From assembly GCF_900176255.2 (NCBI RefSeq), contig NZ_FXEG02000002.1, positions 1,798,001 through 1,862,000 of the forward strand: a stretch of 64,000 nt of DNA. Direction: 5' to 3'. The DNA is from Mycobacterium ahvazicum (GTDB lineage: Bacteria; Actinomycetota; Actinomycetes; Mycobacteriales; Mycobacteriaceae). Shown here in pieces: positions 40,663-51,967 of this stretch. A program made the translations under genes and the position numbers. Positions within the stretch are counted from its first letter, which is position 1, and every line of letters begins with the position of its first letter. The notes below the pieces were generated by a model that did not search any database, was not told where the DNA came from, and was given only the letters and a program-made list of their open reading frames with translations.

Positions 40663-41898
40663 ATGTCGAAAGCGATTCCGCTTGCAGCCCTGACCCACGT
40701 CGCCCTCAACGTCGCCTGGGTGGTCGGCGCCGTGGCCATCGCCTACGCGGTCGGGATGGCGTTGTCCTGGGTGTTGCAGCGATTCAAGGGCCGCAGCGCG
40801 ATCATCGACGACATCGACGTGCTGACTCGACGGCCGCTGCGCGCGATCCTGATGGTGATCGCCGCGACCACCGCGGTGCACCACACCTCGGCCTCGTCGG
40901 CGCTGTGGCGCGGCTACCTGGACCACGTCCTGATGATCGCGCTGACGGCCACCAATACCTGGCTGATCGCCAGCCTGATCTTCGTCGCCGAGCGCCGCGC
41001 GATCGCGCGCTTCGCGGGAGGAGACATGGACATCGCGGAGGCCGACCGGCATCGGCGCAAGATACGCACCCAGATCACGCTGCTGCGCCGGTTGGTCGTT
41101 GCGCTGGTCGTGGTGCTCGGCATGGCCGCGGTGCTGATGACCTTCCCGTCGTTCAGCAACGTCGGCAAGACGCTGTTCGCCTCGGCCGGGGTTTTGTCCG
41201 TGGTGGCGGGGCTGGCCGCCCAGACCTCGCTGGGGGCGATGTTCGCCGGAATTCAGATCGCGTTCTCCGACGCCATTCGGGTGGGCGACGTGGTGGTGCT
41301 GGAGAGCGAGTGGGGCCGTATCGAGGAGATCACGCTCACCTACGTCGTCGTGCACCTGTGGGATGAGCGGCGGCTGGTGTTGCCGACCACTTACTTCACC
41401 AAGACGCCGTATCAAAACTGGACGCGCAACGCCACCGCGCTGCTCGGCACGGTCGAACTCGACGTCGATTTCGCCGTTTCGTTGGACGCCATGCGCGCCG
41501 AACTGGATCGGCTGTTGCGCTCGAATAAACTGTGGGACAACCGGGTTGGCGTGCTCCAGGTGACCGACGCGGTGAATGGCTATGTGCGGGTGCGGATGCT
41601 GGTGAGCGCCCCGAACGCCGGAGCACTGTTCGACCTGCGGTGTGACGTACGCGAGGGCATCGTCCGGTGGCTGCAGGACGCCCAGCCGGGCGCGTTGCCG
41701 CGGCGCCGGATCGAGCCCGCTCCCACGCTCGGCGCCGACGACGTCGTGCCGCAGACGGCGGCGGTGCCCCGGGCGGATTCCGCACTGTTCAGCGGTAGTC
41801 CCGGCGCCGAACAGCGCAGCCACGTCTTCGAGGGTCCGGACGACGACGACCGCGTCGACGGACGGGATTTCGCCGGCGCGCGATCGCGCGGCGACTGA
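40663..41898 (+). CDS. mechanosensitive ion channel MscS family protein
   Basis: A 411-residue protein from ATG 40663 (CAGGAG upstream). Four hydrophobic helices precede the pore-lining TM3 (VLSVVAGLAAQTSLGAMFAGI), followed by the MscS beta domain (IRVGDVVVLESEWGRIEEITL and VLPTTYFTKTPYQNW). It likely opens on membrane tension and releases solutes. The C-terminal tail is disordered. In M. tuberculosis this position between the suf operon and fadE15 is held by other genes. Confidence 0.88.
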   Translation: MSKAIPLAALTHVALNVAWVVGAVAIAYAVGMALSWVLQRFKGRSAIIDDIDVLTRRPLRAILMVIAATTAVHHTSASSALWRGYLDHVLMIALTATNTWLIASLIFVAERRAIARFAGGDMDIAEADRHRRKIRTQITLLRRLVVALVVVLGMAAVLMTFPSFSNVGKTLFASAGVLSVVAGLAAQTSLGAMFAGIQIAFSDAIRVGDVVVLESEWGRIEEITLTYVVVHLWDERRLVLPTTYFTKTPYQNWTRNATALLGTVELDVDFAVSLDAMRAELDRLLRSNKLWDNRVGVLQVTDAVNGYVRVRMLVSAPNAGALFDLRCDVREGIVRWLQDAQPGALPRRRIEPAPTLGADDVVPQTAAVPRADSALFSGSPGAEQRSHVFEGPDDDDRVDGRDFAGARSRGD

Positions 41899-41989
41899 CG
41901 TCGCTGGGGGTGGTTGACCGGCGCCGGATTGGGGTATGCCCGGCTCATCTCATGTCGAGTTGGGTTTGTGGGGGGATGAGTGATCGGCG

Positions 41990-42961
41990 ATGCTCGGCTG
42001 GCTGGATGATTTGCAGCGACGGAACCGCGGCGTGAGTGTGACCGTCGCGGTCATCTACAAATATCTCGATGACCAAGGCGGCTATCTGGCCGCGCTGATC
42101 ACCTACTACGGCTTCGTGTCGCTGTTTCCGATGCTGTTGTTGTTGACGACCGGGTTGGGTGTGGTGCTCGCCGGTCGCCCCGACCTGCAGGAGCAGGTGC
42201 TGCACAGCACCCTGAGCCAGTTCCCCGTGATCGGCAGCCAGCTGCATCAGCCCGAAGGGCTCAGCGGGGGGACGGTCGCCGTGGTGGTCGGGATCCTGGG
42301 TGCGCTCTACGGTGGGCTGGGCGTCGGCCAAGCCGTGCAAAACGCCATGGACTCGGTGTGGGCCGTGCCGAAGAACAAGCGTCCCAACCCGATTCGGGCC
42401 CGCGTGCGCAGCTTCGGCTTGTTGTTCGTGCTCGGTTCGGCCGTGATCGCGGCGACCGTGCTGTCCGGGATCGCCCAGACGACTCAGGAATTGGGCGTCT
42501 TCGGAAAGATCGGCATCACGCTCACAGCCGTGGCGGTCAACACAATGATCTGCCTGGTGGCCTTCAGGGTGACCACGTCAAGGGAACTCACCTATCGGCA
42601 GGTGCTGCCGGGAGCTGTTGCGGCAGCGTTCATTTGGCAGATATTGCAGTGGTTCGGCGCCGGCTATATCCAGCACACGGTCAAGACGGCCAGCGCCACC
42701 AACAGTGTCTTCGCATTGGTGCTGGGGTTGCTGGCGTTCCTGTATCTGGTGTCGACGACGCTGGTGCTGTGCGCCGAGATGAACGTCGTGCTGGTCGAGC
42801 GGCTGTACCCGCGCGCGTTGCTCAGCGCATTCAGTGACGACGCCGAACTCACGCCGGCCGATCGCCGGATCTACACCAAGCGGGCGAAAGCCGAACGCGT
42901 CAAACGGCTCGAGCGGGTGATCGTCAGGTTCAACGACGTCAACCGACCCGTGACGCCGTAG
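41990..42961 (+). CDS. YihY/BrkB-family inner membrane protein
   Basis: A 323-residue YihY/virulence factor BrkB-like protein (also called YhjD). Helices include LAALITYYGFVSLFPMLLLLTTGLGVVL and a C-terminal LALVLGLLAFLYLVSTTLVLCAEMNVV (shown in part). The signature YYGFVSLFPMLLL is typical. Despite the old name it is not a ribonuclease; function is unclear. It ends 9 nt before the convergent fadE15 gene. Confidence 0.86.
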   Translation: MLGWLDDLQRRNRGVSVTVAVIYKYLDDQGGYLAALITYYGFVSLFPMLLLLTTGLGVVLAGRPDLQEQVLHSTLSQFPVIGSQLHQPEGLSGGTVAVVVGILGALYGGLGVGQAVQNAMDSVWAVPKNKRPNPIRARVRSFGLLFVLGSAVIAATVLSGIAQTTQELGVFGKIGITLTAVAVNTMICLVAFRVTTSRELTYRQVLPGAVAAAFIWQILQWFGAGYIQHTVKTASATNSVFALVLGLLAFLYLVSTTLVLCAEMNVVLVERLYPRALLSAFSDDAELTPADRRIYTKRAKAERVKRLERVIVRFNDVNRPVTP

Positions 42962-42970
42962 CGGCGGATA

Positions 42971-44800
42971 TCAGAACGCGTCTTCGGAAATACGCATGAC
43001 GTCGTCGTCGATGGATTCGATGACGCGGCGCAGCGAGGTCAGCTTCGGCAGCATGTTCTTGCCGAAGAACGCCGACGTCGCGATCTTGCCCTGATAAAAC
43101 GCCACGTCCTTCTCGGCGGGGTTGTCGCCCAGCGCCGCGTGCGCGACGCCGGCCTGCACCAGCAGCCGCCAGCCGATCAGCAGGTCGCCCATCGCGAGCA
43201 GATAGCGCACCGAACCGAGGCCCACCTTGTAAATCTCGGTGGGGTGCTGCGTCGCGGACATCAGGTAACCGGTCAACGCGCCCGTCATCGCCGTGACCTC
43301 GTCGAGGGCGGTTTGCACTGCCTGCGCTTGCGCTTTCAACGCCTCGTCGCAGGTGTCGATGGTGTTGCTGATCTGCGCGGTGACAAACTGCAGCGCCGCG
43401 CCGTGGTCGCGGACGATCTTGCGGAAGAAGAAGTCCAGGGCCTGGATCGCGGTGGTGCCCTCGTAGAGCGAGTCGATCTTGGAGTCGCGGATGTACTGCT
43501 CCAGCGGGTAGTCCTGCAGGAAGCCCGAGCCGCCCAGCGTCTGCAACGACTCGGTCAGGACCTCGTACGCCCGCTCCGAGCTCACGCCCTTGACGATGGG
43601 CAGCAGCAGATCGTCGACGCGGTGTGCCATTTCGTGGTCGGCGCCCGAAACTTGTTGTGCCAGCGCATCATCTTGATGCGCCGCGGCATACATGTATAGC
43701 GCCCGCAGTCCTTCGGCATAAGCCTTCTGGGTCATCAGGCTGCGGCGCACATCGGGGTGGTGCATGATCGTGACCCGCGGCGCGGTCTTATCGGTCATCT
43801 GAGTCAGATCGGCGCCCTGCACCCGTTCCTTGGCGTAGGCCAGCGCGTTGAGGTAGCCCGTGGAGAGCGTGCCGGCGGCCTTGACGCCGATGGTCATGCG
43901 CGCGTGCTCGATCACGGTGAACATCTGCGCGATCCCGTTGTGCACGCCGCCGACCAGATAACCCACGGCGGGCACATCCGTGGCGCCGAACGTCACCTCG
44001 CAGGTCGGCGACGACTTGATGCCCATTTTGTGTTCGAGTCCCGTCACGAAAACCCCGTTGCGCGCTCCGAGTTCGAACGTGTCGGGGTCGAACAGGTAGT
44101 TGGGCACGTAGAACAGGCTCAGCCCCTTGGTGCCGGGGCCGGCACCTTCCGGGCGGGCCAGCACGAGATGAAAAACGTTGTCGGCGGTGTCTCCGACGTC
44201 ACCCCCGGAGATGAACCGCTTGACGCCCTCGATGTGCCAGGTGCCGTCCGGTTGCTCGATCGCCTTGCTGCGTCCCGCACCGACATCGGAGCCCGCATCG
44301 GGTTCGGTGAGCACCATCGTGGCGGCCCAGCCGCGCTCGACACCCTCTGCCGCCCAACGCTTCTGCTCCTCGTCGCCCTCGGCCCAAAGTGCTTGTGCCA
44401 TAAAGGGACCCAGGCAGAAGAAGCTTGCCGACGGGTTGGCGCAGAAGATCATCTCGTTGACCGCCCAGGCCAGCGGCGGCGGCGCGGGCATGCCACCGAT
44501 GTCTTCGGCCAGGCCCAGCCGCCACCATTCGGCGTCCTTGATCGCCCGCACGGTCTTGGCCAACTCGGGTGCCACGCTGATGGTGTGCGCGTTGGGGTCG
44601 AACACCGGCGGGTTACGGTCGGCGAACGCGAAAGTCTCGGCGACCGGCCCCTCGGCCAGGCGAGCGGCTTCGGACAAGATGGTGCGCACCGTGTCGGCGT
44701 CCAGTTCGCTGTACTGCCCGGCACCGAGAATCGCGTCTACCTCGAGCACTTCGAAGATGTTGAACTCGAGATCACGGACGTTAGCGATGTAGTGGCCCAA
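42971..44800 (-). CDS. fadE15: acyl-CoA dehydrogenase FadE15-like
   Basis: A 609-residue enzyme of the long acyl-CoA dehydrogenase type. It starts at TTG 44800, supported by GAGGAG about 7 nt upstream, and begins [21 protein letters not shown]/substrate motifs include [13 protein letters not shown] and the C-terminal [18 protein letters not shown], with catalytic glutamate in the family's second half ([14 protein letters not shown]). It introduces the alpha-beta double bond in fatty-acid oxidation. Matches Rv1467c by position. Confidence 0.92.
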   Translation of the reverse strand: MGHYIANVRDLEFNIFEVLEVDAILGAGQYSELDADTVRTILSEAARLAEGPVAETFAFADRNPPVFDPNAHTISVAPELAKTVRAIKDAEWWRLGLAEDIGGMPAPPPLAWAVNEMIFCANPSASFFCLGPFMAQALWAEGDEEQKRWAAEGVERGWAATMVLTEPDAGSDVGAGRSKAIEQPDGTWHIEGVKRFISGGDVGDTADNVFHLVLARPEGAGPGTKGLSLFYVPNYLFDPDTFELGARNGVFVTGLEHKMGIKSSPTCEVTFGATDVPAVGYLVGGVHNGIAQMFTVIEHARMTIGVKAAGTLSTGYLNALAYAKERVQGADLTQMTDKTAPRVTIMHHPDVRRSLMTQKAYAEGLRALYMYAAAHQDDALAQQVSGADHEMAHRVDDLLLPIVKGVSSERAYEVLTESLQTLGGSGFLQDYPLEQYIRDSKIDSLYEGTTAIQALDFFFRKIVRDHGAALQFVTAQISNTIDTCDEALKAQAQAVQTALDEVTAMTGALTGYLMSATQHPTEIYKVGLGSVRYLLAMGDLLIGWRLLVQAGVAHAALGDNPAEKDVAFYQGKIATSAFFGKNMLPKLTSLRRVIESIDDDVMRISEDAF

Positions 44801-45042
44801 GACATCTCCTCAACTGGTCCATCCGGGGTCGGATCATCAGCCCTAAGTCTGTCCGAGCGGGGAAAACCTCCGCAACCGTAACCTCGCAGCACTCACCGTC
44901 GTCGCCCGCAAACGAAAACCCAACTGTTCATTGGGAAGATCGACCCGCGTCACTGTTCCGGCGCTGCGGTAGGTGCCGTCGCGCTGGCCAATCGCCGCTG
45001 GCCGGAGCAGGATGGGGGTGCGCCAATGGTCGACATTCGCGC

Positions 45043-45069
45043 GGGAACATCCGAGCAGTACCCGGCGTT
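45043..45069 (+). promoter_or_regulatory. SigH/SigE-type promoter of the thioredoxin gene
   Basis: GGGAACA (45043-45049) is followed after 16 nt by CGTT (45066-45069). This matches the GGGAAC-N16/17-CGTT consensus of mycobacterial ECF SigH. The predicted transcription start is within a few bases of the GTG at 45079, so the mRNA would be leaderless. SigH responds to thiol-oxidative stress, a sensible fit for a thioredoxin. Confidence 0.65.
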
Positions 45070-45078
45070 AGGCGAAAT

Positions 45079-45429
45079 GTGACAACACAGGATCTCACTG
45101 CGGAGCAGTTCAACGCGACCATCGAAAACAACGACATCGTGCTGGTCGACTTCTGGGCTTCCTGGTGCGGGCCCTGCCGCCAGTTCGGACCCACCTTCCA
45201 GGCGTCGTCGGAGAAGCACCCCGACATCGTCCACGCCAAGGTGGACACCGAAGCCGAACAACAGCTCGCCGCCGCCGCTCAGATTCGGTCGATTCCGACG
45301 CTGATGGCCTTCAAGAAGGGCAAACTGCTGTTCAACCAGCCGGGTGCCCTGCCGCCGGCGGCGCTGGAAGACTTGGTGCAGCAAATCAGGGACTTCGACG
45401 TCGAGGCGGCTCAGGCCGATCAAGCTTGA
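45079..45429 (+). CDS. trxB1: thioredoxin
   Basis: A 116-residue thioredoxin from GTG 45079. The active site WCGPC has cysteines 30 and 33, and the cis-proline is in RSIPTLMAFK. It reduces protein disulfides using electrons from thioredoxin reductase. Named after Rv1471, which has the same position and is called trxB1 in M. tuberculosis. It is preceded by a SigH-like promoter and no Shine-Dalgarno. The neighbouring trxA and ctpD of M. tuberculosis are absent here. Confidence 0.92.
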   Translation: MTTQDLTAEQFNATIENNDIVLVDFWASWCGPCRQFGPTFQASSEKHPDIVHAKVDTEAEQQLAAAAQIRSIPTLMAFKKGKLLFNQPGALPPAALEDLVQQIRDFDVEAAQADQA

Positions 45430-45489
45430 TCCAACCTTGATCCAAGCCGCCGAATAGGTCTCTAGCAACGTCCGCGATACCGTTCACGG

Positions 45490-46299
45490 GTGAGTTTGGT
45501 ACTCGTTGAACACCCGCGGCCCGGCGTGGCCTTGATCACTCTCAACCGGCCCGAGCGGATGAATTCGATGGCGTTCGACGTCATGGTCCCGCTGAAGGGC
45601 GCGCTGGAAGAGGTCACGTACGACAACTCCGTGCGAGTCGTGGTGCTGACCGGGGCGGGCAGGGGATTCTCCTCGGGTGCCGATCACAAGTCCGCGGGCG
45701 CGGTGCCGAACGTGGACGGGCTGACCCGCCCGACGTATGCGCTGCGCTCCATGGAGCTGCTCGACGACGTCATTCTGGCGCTGCGGCGGATGCACCAGCC
45801 GGTCATCGCGGCGGTCAACGGCGCGGCCATCGGCGGTGGTTTGTGCCTGTCGCTGGCCGCCGACATCCGGGTGGCCTCCACCAACGCCTATTTCCGGGCC
45901 GCGGGCATCAACAACGGTCTGACCGCGAGCGAACTGGGTTTGTCCTACCTGTTGCCCAGGGCCATCGGCGCGTCGCGGGCTTTCGAGATCATGCTCACCG
46001 GCCGCGACGTGACCGCCGAGGAGGCCGAGCGTATCGGGCTGGTGTCCTGTCAGGTGCCCGAGGGCCAGTTGCTGGACACGTGCTATGCGATCGCCGCGCG
46101 GATCGCCGCATTCTCCCGGCCCGGAGTCGAGTTGACCAAGCGCACACTGTGGAGTGGACTGGACGCCGGTAGCCTGGAAGGGCACATGCAAACCGAAGGC
46201 TTGGGACAGCTTTTCGTCCGCCTGCTCACCGCGAACTTCGAAGAAGCGGTTACTGCGCGCGCAGAGCGGCGGCCCCCGGTATTCACCGACGAGAAATAA
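45490..46299 (+). CDS. echA12: enoyl-CoA hydratase EchA12-like
   Basis: A 269-residue crotonase-fold protein with GTG start. The CoA/oxyanion motifs GAGRGFSSGADHKS and NGAAIGGGLCLSLAADIRVAS are conserved. One of the two usual catalytic glutamates is not obvious (the second region reads NNGLTASELGLSYLLPRAIG, containing a Glu), so true hydratase activity is likely but not certain. It corresponds to Rv1472 and precedes the ABC-F gene by 21 nt. Confidence 0.9.
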   Translation: MSLVLVEHPRPGVALITLNRPERMNSMAFDVMVPLKGALEEVTYDNSVRVVVLTGAGRGFSSGADHKSAGAVPNVDGLTRPTYALRSMELLDDVILALRRMHQPVIAAVNGAAIGGGLCLSLAADIRVASTNAYFRAAGINNGLTASELGLSYLLPRAIGASRAFEIMLTGRDVTAEEAERIGLVSCQVPEGQLLDTCYAIAARIAAFSRPGVELTKRTLWSGLDAGSLEGHMQTEGLGQLFVRLLTANFEEAVTARAERRPPVFTDEK

Positions 46300-46320
46300 C
46301 GTGCCCAGAGGAGAGCGATC

Positions 46321-47949
<1,629 letters not shown>

Positions 47950-48047
47950 GCTAGTCATCGCACGCCAATTCGTCGAAATCGACACGCATACGACAACTGG
48001 TTCTTACTCTTGGTGCTTGGGTCTGAGTTTCAAGCGTGGAGGGGTCA

Positions 48048-48239
48048 GTGTCAAAGTCCAAAGAGATGCGCACCGAGTTGTTGGACGAGTTGCGCACCGC
48101 CTACGAGGGTGGCGCGAGCATTCGGACGCTCGTCGCCAATACCGGCAGGTCGTACGGGTCGATTCACAGCATGCTGCGCGAGTCGGGTACCACGATGCGC
48201 AGCCGCGGCGGGCCCAACCACACGGCTCGGCACCGCTAG
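48048..48239 (+). CDS. small HTH protein (Rv1473A-like)
   Basis: A 63-residue basic protein from GTG 48048 with GGAGGGG upstream. The segment TAYEGGASIRTLVANTGRSYGSIHSMLRESG looks like a single helix-turn-helix (shown as ASIRTLVANTGRSYGSIHSM). The tail MRSRGGPNHTARHR is Arg-rich. Length and position equal Rv1473A, annotated as a possible transcriptional regulator. The target is unknown. Confidence 0.78.
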   Translation: MSKSKEMRTELLDELRTAYEGGASIRTLVANTGRSYGSIHSMLRESGTTMRSRGGPNHTARHR

Positions 48240-48265
48240 AACCAGTAGGGCATCGCCCCGACCAA

Positions 48266-48294
48266 CGGCACTGCGTGCGAGGAGCGCAGTGCCG
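48266..48294. terminator. bidirectional hairpin terminator
   Basis: CGGCACTGCG (48266-48275) and CGCAGTGCCG (48285-48294) form a perfect 10-bp stem with 9-nt loop. It lies between the convergent ends of the small HTH gene (48239) and the TetR gene (48300). No U-tract, so it is a mycobacterial-type hairpin that could terminate both transcripts. Confidence 0.75.
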
Positions 48295-48299
48295 TGCGC

Positions 48300-48884
48300 T
48301 TAGGCCTGCTGAGGCCCAGAATCGTTGCGGCGCACCGAGTTCTCGACGAGATCGAGAACGGCGGCCAGTCGCTGCGGATCTTCGCCGGAGGCCAGCCGGG
48401 CCACCAGCCCGTCCAGGACCAGTTCCAGGTAGCACTGCAACACGTCACCGGGTACGTCATCGCGCACCCGGTGTGCTTCCTTCTGCCGTTGCAATCGATC
48501 GTGGGTGGCGGCCGCTAGTTCCGCGGAGCGCTCCGACCAACCGCGGCTGAACGCGGGGTCGTTGCGCAGCTTGCGCGCGATCTCCAAACGGGTGGCCAGC
48601 CAATCGAACTGCTCGGGTGCGGCGAGCATGTCGCGCATCACCTGGATCAGCCCTTCGCGAGACGCGACGTCGGCCATCCGCTCGGCGTCCTCGTGCGCGA
48701 GCGCGAAGAACAGTGCGTCCTTATCCCGGAAGTGGTGGAAGATCGCGCCACGCGACATCCCGATCGACTGCTCCAGCCGCCGGACCGTGGCTCTGTCGTA
48801 CCCGTGTTCGGCGAAGCAACGACGAGCACCGTCGAGGATCTGGCGGCGCCGGGCCGCCAGATGGTCCTCGCTGACTTTTGGCAT
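48300..48884 (-). CDS. acnR: TetR-family regulator, AcnR-like
   Basis: A 194-residue TetR protein. The HTH is DRATVRRLEQSIGMSRGAIF followed by HHFRDKDALFFAL. It sits 28 nt downstream of acn on the same strand, the arrangement known for AcnR of Corynebacterium glutamicum, which represses acn. A candidate AcnR site lies upstream of acn (51831-51846). So it probably forms an autoregulated acn-acnR unit, matching iron or oxidative status to aconitase level. The symbol is by analogy. Confidence 0.8.
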   Translation of the reverse strand: MPKVSEDHLAARRRQILDGARRCFAEHGYDRATVRRLEQSIGMSRGAIFHHFRDKDALFFALAHEDAERMADVASREGLIQVMRDMLAAPEQFDWLATRLEIARKLRNDPAFSRGWSERSAELAAATHDRLQRQKEAHRVRDDVPGDVLQCYLELVLDGLVARLASGEDPQRLAAVLDLVENSVRRNDSGPQQA

Positions 48885-48912
48885 TTGGCCAGGGCTTTGG
48901 TCGGCTCGGGGG

Positions 48913-51753
48913 CTAGCCGGACTTCAGCATATTGCGCAGCACGTACTGCAAGATGCCGCCGTTGCGGTAGTAGTCGGCCTCACCCGGGGTGTCGATGCGC
49001 ACCACGGCGTCGAACTCGACGTCGTCCCCGCCGGACTCCTTGACGGCCTTGACGTGCACCGTCTTCGGCGTCTTGCCGTCGTTGAGCGCGTCGATCCCGG
49101 TGATCTCGAAGATCTCGGTGCCGTCCAACCCGAGCTCCTGAGCCGTCTTGCCCTCGGGGAACTGCAGCGGGATGACGCCCATGCCGATCAGGTTGGAGCG
49201 GTGGATGCGCTCGAACGACTCGGCGATCACCGCCCGCACGCCCAGCAGCCGTGTCCCCTTGGCCGCCCAGTCTCGCGACGAGCCCGACCCGTACTCCTTG
49301 CCGCCCAGCACCACCAGCGGAATGTTTTGTGCCGCATAGTTTTGCGCCGCGTCGTAGATGAAGGCCTGCGGAGCACCGTCCTGGGTGAAGTCGCGGGTAT
49401 ACCCGCCGGACACGTCGTCGAGCAGCAAGTTGCGCAGCCGGATGTTGGCGAACGTGCCGCGGATCATCACCTCATGGTTGCCGCGCCGCGACCCGAAGGA
49501 GTTGTAGTCCTTGCGGTCCACGCCGTGCTCGTCGAGGTACTGCGCCGCCGGCGTGCCCGGCTTGATGCTGCTGGCGGGGGAGATGTGGTCGGTGGTCACC
49601 GAATCGCCCAGCAGGGCCAGCACCCGGGCGCCGGTGATGTCGCCGACCGGCTCCGGCTCGGCGGGCATGCCCTCGAAGTACGGGGGCTTGCGCACATAGG
49701 TCGAATCCGCGTTCCACTCAAAGGTATTGCCGCTCGGGGTGGGCAGGTTGCGCCACCTTTCGTCGCCCTTGAACACGTCGCCGTAGCTCTTGGTGAACAT
49801 CTCGGAGTTGATCGCCGAGGCGATGGTGTCGGAGACGTCTTTCTGCGACGGCCAGATGTCCTTGAGGAAGACGTCGTTGCCTTCTTTATCTGCCCCGAGC
49901 GGCTGACTCTCGAAGTCGAAGTCCATGGTCCCGGCCAGCGCGTAGGCCACCACCAACGGCGGCGACGCCAGGTAGTTCATCTTGACGTCCGGGTTGATGC
50001 GGCCTTCGAAGTTCCGGTTGCCCGACAGCACCGCGGTCACCGAAAGATCGTTGTCGTTAATGGCTTTCGAGATCTCCTCGGGCAGCGGGCCCGAGTTACC
50101 GATGCACGTGGTGCACCCGTAGCCGACCAGATAGAAGCCGAGCTTCTCCAGGTACGGCCACAGCCCGGCCTTGTCGTAGTAGTCGTTGACGACCTGAGAA
50201 CCCGGCGCCATCGTGGTCTTCACCCACGGCTTGGAAGTCAGACCCTTCTCGACCGCGTTGCGGGCTAACAGCGCTGCGCCCAGCATCACCTCCGGGTTGG
50301 AGGTGTTCGTGCACGACGTGACCGCGGCGATCACCACCGCGCCGTGGTCGAGCACGAATTCGCCACGCTCGTCGGAGCGCACCGTCACCGGGTTGCTGGG
50401 GCGGCCCTGGGAATGCGATGCGGCCGAATGCACCTGGACAACGTCGTCGGCGTGTCCGTTCGACACCGCGCCGGGATCGCTGGCCGGGAAGGTCTCCTCG
50501 ACCGCCTCGTCCAGTTTCGAGTAGCCCTGCTGTCCGTCCTCGTCACCGTCGACGTAGCTGAGGATCTGCTCGCGGAAGGTCGGCTTGGCGTGCGACAACG
50601 GGATTCGGTCCTGCGGGCGCTTGGGGCCGGCGATCGACGGCACCACCGTGGACAGGTCGAGCTCGAGGTACTCGGAGAACGCCGGCTCATGCGTCGGGTC
50701 GTGCCACATGCCCTGCTCTTTGGCGTAGGCCTCGACCAGTGCCAGTTGCTCATCGGTGCGGCCGGTGAACTTCAGGTAGGAGATGGTCTCCTCATCGATC
50801 GGGAAAATCGCTGCGGTGGAACCGAATTCGGGACTCATGTTGCCGAGCGTGGCGCGGTTGGCCAACGGCACTTCCGAAACACCCTTGCCGTAGAACTCGA
50901 CGAACTTGCCGACCACTCCGTGCTTACGCAACATCTCGGTGACGGTGAGCACGACATCGGTGGCGGTGACGCCCGGCTGAATCTCGCCGGTCAGCTTGAA
51001 ACCGACGACGCGCGGGATCAGCATCGACACGGGCTGGCCCAACATCGCTGCCTCGGCCTCGATGCCGCCCACGCCCCAGCCGAGCACGCCGAGGCCGTTG
51101 ACCATCGTGGTGTGCGAGTCGGTACCCACGCAGGTGTCGGGGTAGGCGGTTATTTCTCCCGCGTCGTCTGCGCGGGTCATCACAACGCTGGCCAGGTATT
51201 CGATGTTGACCTGGTGCACGATGCCGGTGCCGGGCGGGACGACCTTGAAGTCGTCGAAGGCGCCCTGCCCCCAGCGCAGGAACTGGTAACGCTCGCCGTT
51301 GCGTTCGTACTCGATCTCGACGTTGCGCTCGAAGGCGTCGGCGGTGCCGAACAGGTCTGCGATCACCGAGTGGTCGATCACCAGGTCGGCCGGCGCCAGC
51401 GGGTTGACCTTCTCCGCCTTACCGCCCAGGTCGCCGATGGCCTCGCGCATCGTGGCCAGGTCGACGATGCACGGCACGCCGGTGAAGTCCTGCATGACCA
51501 CGCGTGCTGGGGTGTATTGGATCTCAATGCTGGGCTCCGCGTTGGGATCCCAATTCGCGATCGCCTCGATGTGGTCCTTGGTGATGTTGGCGCCGTCTTC
51601 GTTGCGCAACAGGTTCTCGGCAAGAACCTTCAGGCTGTAGGGGAGTTTCTCGGTATTGGGTACGGCGTCGAGACGGTAGATCTGGTAACTCTTGTCGCCG
51701 ACCTTCAGGGTGTCGCGGGCTCCGAACGAGTTCACAGATTCTTTGCTGGTCAC
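48913..51753 (-). CDS. acn: aconitate hydratase A
   Basis: A 946-residue aconitase/IRP-type protein starting at GTG 51753 (AGGGAG upstream). The [4Fe-4S] ligand cysteines are in [11 protein letters not shown] and [14 protein letters not shown], and active-site arginine/serine blocks such as [13 protein letters not shown] are intact. It isomerises citrate to isocitrate and may bind RNA when iron is scarce. The acidic insert around residues 400-450 ([15 protein letters not shown]) is typical of actinobacteria. It depends on Fe-S assembly from the suf operon. Confidence 0.97.
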   Translation of the reverse strand: MTSKESVNSFGARDTLKVGDKSYQIYRLDAVPNTEKLPYSLKVLAENLLRNEDGANITKDHIEAIANWDPNAEPSIEIQYTPARVVMQDFTGVPCIVDLATMREAIGDLGGKAEKVNPLAPADLVIDHSVIADLFGTADAFERNVEIEYERNGERYQFLRWGQGAFDDFKVVPPGTGIVHQVNIEYLASVVMTRADDAGEITAYPDTCVGTDSHTTMVNGLGVLGWGVGGIEAEAAMLGQPVSMLIPRVVGFKLTGEIQPGVTATDVVLTVTEMLRKHGVVGKFVEFYGKGVSEVPLANRATLGNMSPEFGSTAAIFPIDEETISYLKFTGRTDEQLALVEAYAKEQGMWHDPTHEPAFSEYLELDLSTVVPSIAGPKRPQDRIPLSHAKPTFREQILSYVDGDEDGQQGYSKLDEAVEETFPASDPGAVSNGHADDVVQVHSAASHSQGRPSNPVTVRSDERGEFVLDHGAVVIAAVTSCTNTSNPEVMLGAALLARNAVEKGLTSKPWVKTTMAPGSQVVNDYYDKAGLWPYLEKLGFYLVGYGCTTCIGNSGPLPEEISKAINDNDLSVTAVLSGNRNFEGRINPDVKMNYLASPPLVVAYALAGTMDFDFESQPLGADKEGNDVFLKDIWPSQKDVSDTIASAINSEMFTKSYGDVFKGDERWRNLPTPSGNTFEWNADSTYVRKPPYFEGMPAEPEPVGDITGARVLALLGDSVTTDHISPASSIKPGTPAAQYLDEHGVDRKDYNSFGSRRGNHEVMIRGTFANIRLRNLLLDDVSGGYTRDFTQDGAPQAFIYDAAQNYAAQNIPLVVLGGKEYGSGSSRDWAAKGTRLLGVRAVIAESFERIHRSNLIGMGVIPLQFPEGKTAQELGLDGTEIFEITGIDALNDGKTPKTVHVKAVKESGGDDVEFDAVVRIDTPGEADYYRNGGILQYVLRNMLKSG

Positions 51754-51801
51754 ATCAACTCCCTGGGATTAAGTTCTTCCGTCGACGGGGCTGTGTCGGC
51801 G

Positions 51802-51817
51802 GATCGTCCGAACGATC
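51802..51817. promoter_or_regulatory. dyad in the acn/Rv1476-like divergent region
   Basis: GATCGT-CCGA-ACGATC is a perfect 6-4-6 inverted repeat, 49 nt from the acn start and 14 nt from the AcnR-like site. It could be an operator for a second regulator. Function unproven. Confidence 0.4.
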
Positions 51818-51830
51818 ATGCCAACTTTAA

Positions 51831-51846
51831 CAGTACGCTTGTCCTG
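51831..51846. promoter_or_regulatory. candidate AcnR operator upstream of acn
   Basis: CAGTAC-GCTT-GTCCTG matches the motif CAGNAC-N4-GTACTG that I recall for AcnR in corynebacteria and mycobacteria, with a single mismatch. It lies 78 nt upstream of the acn GTG, between acn and the divergent Rv1476-type gene. Confidence 0.55.
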
Positions 51847-51967
51847 CAATACAGCGGCACACCAATTTCCAGTCTTGTCGGCCAGGGGCCGGGTTGAAAC
51901 CCCTTTTCCCTACTGTTCGCGTACGGTGCCTGTAGCACCTGGGCTGTTCGGCGGGAGGAGGCACACA

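Noticed and set aside
50344..51897. 517-codon frame antisense to acn
   Set aside because: Shadow of the third-position GC bias in aconitase; no ribosome-binding site or recognisable motif.
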